Source of the DNA: a virus
Length of the DNA stretch: 33,310 bases
Direction: 5' to 3' (one strand)
Virus record (IMG/VR): IMGVR_UViG_3300021964_000268
Coordinates: 1 to 33,310 of that record
In this document: positions 28,666 to 33,310 of the stretch, in pieces
How the letters are laid out: the number at the start of each line of letters is the position of its first letter
How positions within the stretch are numbered: position 1 is the stretch's first letter
Position numbers and translations under genes: made by a program
The notes under the pieces: generated by a model
What the model saw: only the letters and a program-made list of their open reading frames with translations
What the model was told of the DNA's origin: nothing
Databases searched by the model: none

Positions 28666-28915
28666 AAAAGGTGCCGCGCTTAAAAAATGGTTTAAAGAGG
28701 AATGGGTTGATTTAAAGACCGGAAAAGAATGCGGCAGAAAAACTGCTACCGGATCTAGTAGGCCATATCCTTCGTGTCGGCCTAAAAAAGTTGCGGCAAA
28801 AATGACATCAGCAGAAAAAGCTGAGTCAACAAGAAAGAAAACAGGGCGCAAAAGAGTACAACACGCGGTTACTGCATCAGGCAAGCGTCGAGCAAAGGTT
28901 AGAAAAAAGACTTGA
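28646..28915 (+). CDS. DUF5872-like basic phage protein
   Basis: An 89-residue protein from a GTG (GGGGGA upstream): (M)AVRKSKKGAALKKWFKEEW, then KTGKECGRKTATGSSRPYPSCRPKKVAAKMTSAEK and an end AVTASGKRRAKVRKKT. The block 'KKWF.E.W....G..CGR......YP.CRP' is typical of a widespread small phage family (DUF5872-like). The function is not known. The two Cys and the many K/R hint at nucleic-acid binding. Confidence 0.75.
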   Translation: MAVRKSKKGAALKKWFKEEWVDLKTGKECGRKTATGSSRPYPSCRPKKVAAKMTSAEKAESTRKKTGRKRVQHAVTASGKRRAKVRKKT

Positions 28916-28938
28916 CCTTTCCTTTGATATGTTAAAAT
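28912..28938 (+). promoter_or_regulatory. Internal promoter of the capsid block
   Basis: TTGACC (28912-28917) and, after 15 bases, TAAAAT (28933-28938) with an extended TG element (TGT just before the -10). It lies over the stop of the previous gene and 22 bases before the next start, and could raise scaffold and capsid expression. Spacer is short, offset by the TGN motif. Confidence 0.45.
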
Positions 28939-28959
28939 ATCCGCAAAAGAGAAAACCTT

Positions 28960-29214
28960 ATGGCCTCAATGAATAAAGAAACTGAATCTTATTACAATAA
29001 GTACTTTGACCTGTTTAGAACCGATGGTTGGAAGCAGTTAATTGAAGAGCTTACGCAGAATGCGCTGGTTATTAACAGTGTTGAAGCGGTAAAAGATAAA
29101 GATGACTTATATGTTCGCAAAGGGCAATTAAATGTTCTTGCATATGTTCTGAATCTTGAAGCAACAATCAACAACAACTTTGAAGAGTTGCAAAAGTCAG
29201 ATGAAGATATTTGA
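28960..29214 (+). CDS. Conserved phage protein (ETESYYNKYFDLF)
   Basis: An 84-residue, acidic, helical protein: MASMNKETESYYNKYFDLFR, then GWKQLIEELTQNALVINSVEAVKD and LYVRKGQLNVLAYVLNLEATI. The same pattern is found upstream of scaffold or capsid genes in several marine podovirus sequences; it may serve head assembly. A second ATG three codons in is a possible start. Function not established. Confidence 0.75.
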   Translation: MASMNKETESYYNKYFDLFRTDGWKQLIEELTQNALVINSVEAVKDKDDLYVRKGQLNVLAYVLNLEATINNNFEELQKSDEDI

Positions 29215-29434
29215 TTTCCGTTGCGAAAACGGTCATGTATTTGAAGATTTTGTAGAAAGCGGAACCACAACCAGTAGGTGCGGTTGTGGCGCAAATGCTA
29301 CAAAGATCGTCTCAGCGTCAAATTTTGTACTAGATGGGTCAACTGGGGATTTCCCTGGGCGGCACATGAAGTGGGTACGAGAGCATGAAAAAGCGGGGCG
29401 AAAAGGACGGGAAGCTCGCCGAGAGGAGAGTTAA
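29201..29434 (+). CDS. FmdB-like zinc-ribbon protein
   Basis: A 77-residue protein from MKIFDFRCENGHVFEDFVES. C8 with H12 and the pair C27-x-C29 (SRCGCGANATKIVSAS) form a small zinc ribbon of the FmdB type. It continues with LDGSTGDFPGRHMKWVREHEKAGRKG, a basic tail. Such proteins lie beside scaffold/capsid genes in many podoviruses. The start overlaps the previous stop region, which implies coupling. Regulatory or assembly role unknown. Confidence 0.75.
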   Translation: MKIFDFRCENGHVFEDFVESGTTTSRCGCGANATKIVSASNFVLDGSTGDFPGRHMKWVREHEKAGRKGREARREES

Positions 29435-29476
29435 TCCTAATTTTTTTCCATAACCTTTTAAGGCGGGAAAGTTTAT

Positions 29477-30280
29477 ATGATGTCACGAGCGACACTACTT
29501 GATGAGCGTTTGGAAGAGGATCTAGCAGAAGAGCAGGAAGTTACAGCTGAGCAACAAGAGGCTCCCATAGGGGAGGAACCTCAAGAGGTTGATTCAGACA
29601 TTCCAGAAAAGTACCAAGGCAAGTCTGTAAAAGATTTAGTGCAGATGAACCAAGAGCTTGAGAAGTTTTCAGGCAAACAGAGTACGGAAGTGGGCGAACT
29701 GCGTAAACTGGTTGATACCTACATTCAAGCAGAACTCGGCAAAAAGCAAGCACCTGCAACACAGCAAGAAGATACAAATGGTGATGTTGATTTTTTTATC
29801 GACCCAACATCTGCTGTTCAAAAAGCAATTGACAACCACCCCAAGATCAGGGAAGCGGAGCAATACAACCGCCAGTACAAACAACAGGCTACTCTTGCAC
29901 AGCTGAAGTCTAACCATCCAGAGATGGATGAAATATTGCAAGATCCTAAGTTTGCAGAATGGATTAAGGGGTCAAATGTCCGAACGAAACTGTTTGTGGA
30001 GGCTGACCAACAGTACGATTACGACTCAGCAAATGAGCTATTTAGTCTTTGGAAAGAACGCAAGGACGTAGCTCGCAGAACTGCTACAGCGGAACGCGCA
30101 AGTCGTAGAAATGCTATTAGGTCTGCCAATACAGGCAATGCTCGTGGGACAGGTGAGAGATCTGCTCGGAAAAAGTATCGTCGTGCTGACATTATTAAAC
30201 TTATGAGAGATGACCCCGAGCGTTATAAATCAATGTCTGACGAGTTTTTGAAGGCATACGCGGAGGGTCGAGTTACATAG
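29477..30280 (+). CDS. Scaffolding / capsid assembly protein
   Basis: A 267-residue, very acidic then basic protein. N-terminal Glu-rich part (EEDLAEEQEVTAEQQEAP), then DIPEKYQGKSVKDLVQMNQELEKFSGKQSTEVGELRKLVDTYI (about 41-84), the block typical of podoviral scaffold proteins, followed by coiled coil and a C-terminal basic helix near SARKKYRRADIIKLMRDDPERYK. Directly upstream of the major capsid gene, as expected. It guides procapsid assembly and is then removed. ATG at 29477; 29480 is an alternative. Confidence 0.85.
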   Translation: MMSRATLLDERLEEDLAEEQEVTAEQQEAPIGEEPQEVDSDIPEKYQGKSVKDLVQMNQELEKFSGKQSTEVGELRKLVDTYIQAELGKKQAPATQQEDTNGDVDFFIDPTSAVQKAIDNHPKIREAEQYNRQYKQQATLAQLKSNHPEMDEILQDPKFAEWIKGSNVRTKLFVEADQQYDYDSANELFSLWKERKDVARRTATAERASRRNAIRSANTGNARGTGERSARKKYRRADIIKLMRDDPERYKSMSDEFLKAYAEGRVT

Positions 30281-30298
30281 CCTTAAAAGGAGATTCCC

Positions 30299-31303
30299 AT
30301 GGCTACAGCACCCTATCCTGGCGCGGCAGGTAATACCGCATTAGCAGAAGCTAAAGGCGCAGATAGTATCGGTTTCGTTCCAGCAATTTGGAGCGACGAA
30401 ATTATCGCGGCTTATCAAAAGAACCTGAAGATGGCTCCCCTTGTCAAGCGTCTTTCTATGACGGGCAAGAAGGGTGACACCATTCATATTCCTAGCCCCG
30501 TCCGTGGCGATGCCAATGCAAAAGCGGCTGACACTGCGGTAACGATCATTGCCAACCAAGAGTCACAGCTGACCGTCACTATTGACCGTCACTTTGAATA
30601 CTCGCGTCTGATTGAGGACATCGTAGAGGTTCAGGCTTTGTCCTCTCTGCGTCAGTTTTACACTGAAGATGCTGGTTATGCTCTGGCTGTGCAGGTTGAC
30701 AACGACCTTCATGCCTCGGGCACTGGCTTTGGTGATGGTGGCGCTGTTGTATTTTCACCAGCCTCAACTGACTATGAGCACACTGGCTGTTTTATGAATG
30801 ATGTCTCAGCAGGTGGTGTTACTCAGTACACCGATGACACCATCATTGATGGCGATGTGTTTACGGATGATTTTTTCCGTGACATGATCCAAAAGCTGGA
30901 TGACAACAATGTGCCAATGGATAATCGCAGTTTGATTATTCCTCCTTCAGTACGAAACACAATCATGGGCATTTCACGTTATGTGTCTTCTGATTTTGTT
31001 TCAGGCACACCTGTCCAAAGCGGCTTGATCGGCAATCTGTATGGCGTAGACGTTTACGTTTCTGCTAACTGCCGAGTCATTGAGAGCGCAGGAGATAATA
31101 CCGCTGTGGGTGCAAACTTTGATACTCGTGCGGCTCTGTTGTTCCACAATGAAGCTGTCGTAATGGCTGAGCAAATGGGCGTTCGCTCACAGACTCAGTA
31201 CAAGCAAGAGTATCTTTCTACTCTGTACACCGCAGACACCCTTTATGGTGTTCAGGTCTATCGTCCTGAAGCGGGCTTTGTTCTGGCTCTTTCTGAGGGC
31301 TAA
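30299..31303 (+). CDS. Major capsid protein
   Basis: A 334-residue protein with AAAAGGAGA upstream. Features: PAIWSDEIIAAYQKNLKMAPLV (about 28-49), GDTIHIPSPVRGDANAK, IDRHFEYSRLIEDIVEVQ, DPVDNDLHASG, and near the end RTQYKQEYLSTLYTADTLYGVQVYRPE, all shared with HK97-fold capsids of podoviruses. It forms the icosahedral shell. Codon use is rich in common codons, as expected for a highly expressed gene. Followed by a strong terminator. Confidence 0.9.
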   Translation: MATAPYPGAAGNTALAEAKGADSIGFVPAIWSDEIIAAYQKNLKMAPLVKRLSMTGKKGDTIHIPSPVRGDANAKAADTAVTIIANQESQLTVTIDRHFEYSRLIEDIVEVQALSSLRQFYTEDAGYALAVQVDNDLHASGTGFGDGGAVVFSPASTDYEHTGCFMNDVSAGGVTQYTDDTIIDGDVFTDDFFRDMIQKLDDNNVPMDNRSLIIPPSVRNTIMGISRYVSSDFVSGTPVQSGLIGNLYGVDVYVSANCRVIESAGDNTAVGANFDTRAALLFHNEAVVMAEQMGVRSQTQYKQEYLSTLYTADTLYGVQVYRPEAGFVLALSEG

Positions 31304-31310
31304 TCCAATC

Positions 31311-31333
31311 GGGGGCTTCGGCCCCCTTTCTCC
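31311..31333 (+). terminator. Terminator after the capsid gene
   Basis: GGGGGC (31311-31316), loop TTCG, GCCCCC (31321-31326), then TTTCTCCTTTTT. A stable rho-independent terminator between capsid and fibre genes; it can set the high capsid to low fibre ratio. Confidence 0.85.
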
Positions 31334-31364
31334 TTTTTGCTTCGTGTTTTTCTTGGAGTAGTTC

Positions 31365-33310
31365 ATGGCAACAACGATAAAACTCAAGAATGGATCAGGC
31401 GCACCTTTAGCTGGTGATCTAGTCCAAGGCGAACCCGCGCTTGATTTAACCAATAAGCGACTTTATTCAGAAGACAGTGGTGGCGCGGTTGTTGAGATTG
31501 GCTCCAACCCTAGCAGTCTTTCTATTAACGGCACTGCAATTACCGCTACTGCAACAGAAATTAATGTGTTGGATGGGATTACGTCCACCACCGCAGAATT
31601 AAACATCCTAGATGGCGTTACCGCTACAGCGACAGAGCTAAATGCGCTGGATGGAGTTACTGCAACTACAGCAGAATTGAATATTTTAGACGGAGTAACG
31701 TCTACAGCCGCAGAGCTTAACTTTGTTGATGGCTCGCTGGCTGGCACTATTGTTAATAGCAAGGCCGTAATTTATGGCGCTGCCGGAGAGATAAATGCTA
31801 CTACCCTGCAAATAGCAGGAACAGCGATTACATCTACTGCGGCAGAGCTAAACATTTTGGATGGCGTTACCGCTACCGCATCAGAATTAAATGTCCTTGA
31901 CGGAATTACTAGCACTACTGCCGAACTAAATATTTTGGCAGGAAAAAGTTTTGTTGACGAGGATGACATGGTTAGCAACTCTGCTACCGGAATTCCTAGC
32001 CAGCAATCTGTTAAGGCTTATGTGGATGCTCAGCTTACGGCTTCTGATTTAGATTTTCAGGGCGATTTAGGCGGTGCATTAAGCATTGATCTTGATGCTG
32101 AAACTTTAACAATTGCTGGCGGCACTGGCATTGATACATCAGGCGCGATTAACACCCTGACTGTTGCTATTGATTCTACCGTAGCAACATTGACAGGCTC
32201 GCAAACCCTTACCAATAAGACATTAACTACCCCTGTTATTAGCTCTATTAGCAATACAGGGACGATTACTTTGCCCACATCAACCGATACATTGGTGGGC
32301 AGAGCAACAACAGATACGTTAACAAACAAAACTCTAACCTCGCCTGTTTTAAACACAGGGGTGTCTGGTACAGCAGTTTTGGATGATGATACGTTTGCAA
32401 CAGCAAGCTCTACGACTCTTGCTACTTCAGAGTCAATCAAAGCGTATGTTGATGCTCAAAGCGGTGGTGGTGGCGGGATTGCCCTTACCGACCTGTCTGT
32501 TACGACAAACTCAGTAGGCACTGCGGCTTTAAGTTACAACAATACAACAGGTGTGTTTTCTTACACCCCGCCTGACTTATCTAGCTACCTTACTAGCCTA
32601 GCAATTAATGGCATTTCTGATGTCACTATTACTACGCCAGCAGATAATGAAGTGCTTGCATACGATACTACATCTAGTGAGTTTATTAACCAGACCGCGT
32701 CTGAGGCAGGGTTAGCAACATCCACACAGGGATCTCTTGCTGACAGTGCGTTACAGCCAGCAGATTTAAGCGTTACTACCAATGCGGCAGGAACAGCGGC
32801 ATTAACGTACACCAGCGGTACGGGTGTATTTAGTTATACCCCTCCTGATCTTTCTAGTTATTTAACAAGCTACACAGAAACAGATCCCGTAGTTGGTGCG
32901 ATTAATGGCATTGTTAAGGCTGATGGTGCAGGGAATATTAGTGCGGCTGTTGCTGGCACTGATTACTTATCGTCAGTTACGTTTTCAGATATTGATGCAG
33001 GCGCTTATCTAACATCCCTGGAAGCATTTTCAGACGTTGATACGCAGTTGATGACAGCGGCGGCAATCAAGGATCTGGTTGAGTCTTATGGGTATATTTT
33101 TGATGGCGACACTGTTGCGTCTATTACTCTTACGTCTGCCGACATCAATGGCGGGACGATAGACAACGTAACAATTGGTGGCGCTACAGCCGCCGTAGGC
33201 ACGTTTACTACTGCTAACGCTACTACTGTCGATACTACAAACCTTGAGGTTACAAACCTGAAGGCAAAAGATGGTACGTCTGCTGGATCTATTGCTGACT
33301 CTACCGGAGT
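31365..33310 (+). CDS. Tail fibre protein (N-terminal part, cut by the window)
   Basis: 648 codons visible, no stop before the end. It begins MATTIKLKNGSGAPLAGDLV, with LTNKRLYSEDSGGAVVEIG, the usual N-terminal docking segment of this fibre type. Then come 13-residue repeats with E-L-N-x-L-D-G (eight units), followed by LTGSQTLTNKTLTTPVI-type triple-stranded repeats, SYTETDP and SSVTFSDIDAG turns. This fibre type is trimeric, beta-rich and widespread in marine phages; host binding lies in the missing C-terminus. GGAGTAGTTC is the ribosome site. Confidence 0.85.
   Translation, partial: MATTIKLKNGSGAPLAGDLVQGEPALDLTNKRLYSEDSGGAVVEIGSNPSSLSINGTAITATATEINVLDGITSTTAELNILDGVTATATELNALDGVTATTAELNILDGVTSTAAELNFVDGSLAGTIVNSKAVIYGAAGEINATTLQIAGTAITSTAAELNILDGVTATASELNVLDGITSTTAELNILAGKSFVDEDDMVSNSATGIPSQQSVKAYVDAQLTASDLDFQGDLGGALSIDLDAETLTIAGGTGIDTSGAINTLTVAIDSTVATLTGSQTLTNKTLTTPVISSISNTGTITLPTSTDTLVGRATTDTLTNKTLTSPVLNTGVSGTAVLDDDTFATASSTTLATSESIKAYVDAQSGGGGGIALTDLSVTTNSVGTAALSYNNTTGVFSYTPPDLSSYLTSLAINGISDVTITTPADNEVLAYDTTSSEFINQTASEAGLATSTQGSLADSALQPADLSVTTNAAGTAALTYTSGTGVFSYTPPDLSSYLTSYTETDPVVGAINGIVKADGAGNISAAVAGTDYLSSVTFSDIDAGAYLTSLEAFSDVDTQLMTAAAIKDLVESYGYIFDGDTVASITLTSADINGGTIDNVTIGGATAAVGTFTTANATTVDTTNLEVTNLKAKDGTSAGSIADSTG
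31542..31736 (+). repeat. Five 13-residue fibre repeats
   Basis: Units of 39 bases start at 31542, 31581, 31620, 31659 and 31698 with consensus T-x-T-x-x-E-[L/I]-N-x-L-D-G-[V/I]. Codons vary between copies. They form the shaft of the fibre. Confidence 0.85.
31830..31946 (+). repeat. Three more 13-residue fibre repeats
   Basis: Units at 31830, 31869 and 31908 with the same E-L-N-x-L-D-G core; the last one ends in LAGK instead of LDG. Separated from the first block by about 93 bases that encode a non-repeat segment. Confidence 0.8.

Noticed and set aside
1-33310. tRNA genes, CRISPR arrays, insertion sequences, integrase and repressor
   Set aside because: No TpsiC-arm plus cloverleaf pattern, repeat-spacer array, transposase, recombinase motif or CI-like repressor was found on reading both strands.

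Overview
The window is most of the genome of a tailed phage with a short tail (podovirus-like, about 33 kb seen). The signs are a TerS/TerL pair, a large portal protein, scaffold and major capsid proteins, two tail-tube/adaptor proteins, a run of large internal virion (ejection) proteins, and a tail fibre of the ELNxLDG-repeat type common in marine phage sequences. Compact small genes, many ATGA/TAATG overlaps and the gene families suggest an aquatic, probably marine, proteobacterial host; that is inference. No integrase or repressor was recognised, so it looks lytic.

Layout. (A) 1-11799, + strand: end of a tail gene, a fibre-associated gene, a lysis cassette (coiled-coil/TM protein, 3-TM holin), a strange 819-residue acidic repeat protein, tail adaptor and nozzle proteins, three ejection-type proteins. 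(B) 11796-15622, - strand: NinG-like and NinB-like recombination proteins, an HTH-metallophosphoesterase, a RepA-like RecA-fold helicase, and next to it a symmetric double array of 9-bp iterons. (C) 15775-17260, + strand: ERF single-strand annealing protein and small partners, from a clear sigma70-type promoter. (D) 17342-21881, - strand: a cluster of tiny genes, including three too short for routine ORF calling, and an ArdC-like zincin (antirestriction family) with its own dyad/direct-repeat leader. (E) 21882-22731: about 850 bases without a gene, full of inverted repeats and paired hairpins, lying between divergent operons. (F) 22732-33310, + strand: TerS, M15 endolysin, a beta-rich small protein, TerL, portal, a set of small basic proteins around a QueC-like PP-loop enzyme, zinc-ribbon protein, scaffold, capsid, terminator and tail fibre (cut by the window end).

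How it may work together. No DNA polymerase or primase is visible. Replication probably starts with the RepA-like ATPase loading at the iterons, uses the host replisome, and is helped by ERF/NinB/NinG recombination. Regions F and A read as one late programme if the genome is circular or circularly permuted: both window ends lie in tail genes. The two ends do not join directly in frame, so some sequence is missing between them or the window is a piece of a larger contig. The most notable elements are the iteron arrays facing each other, the structured control region at 21933-22146, the acidic repeat protein, and the QueC-like gene in a morphogenesis operon.
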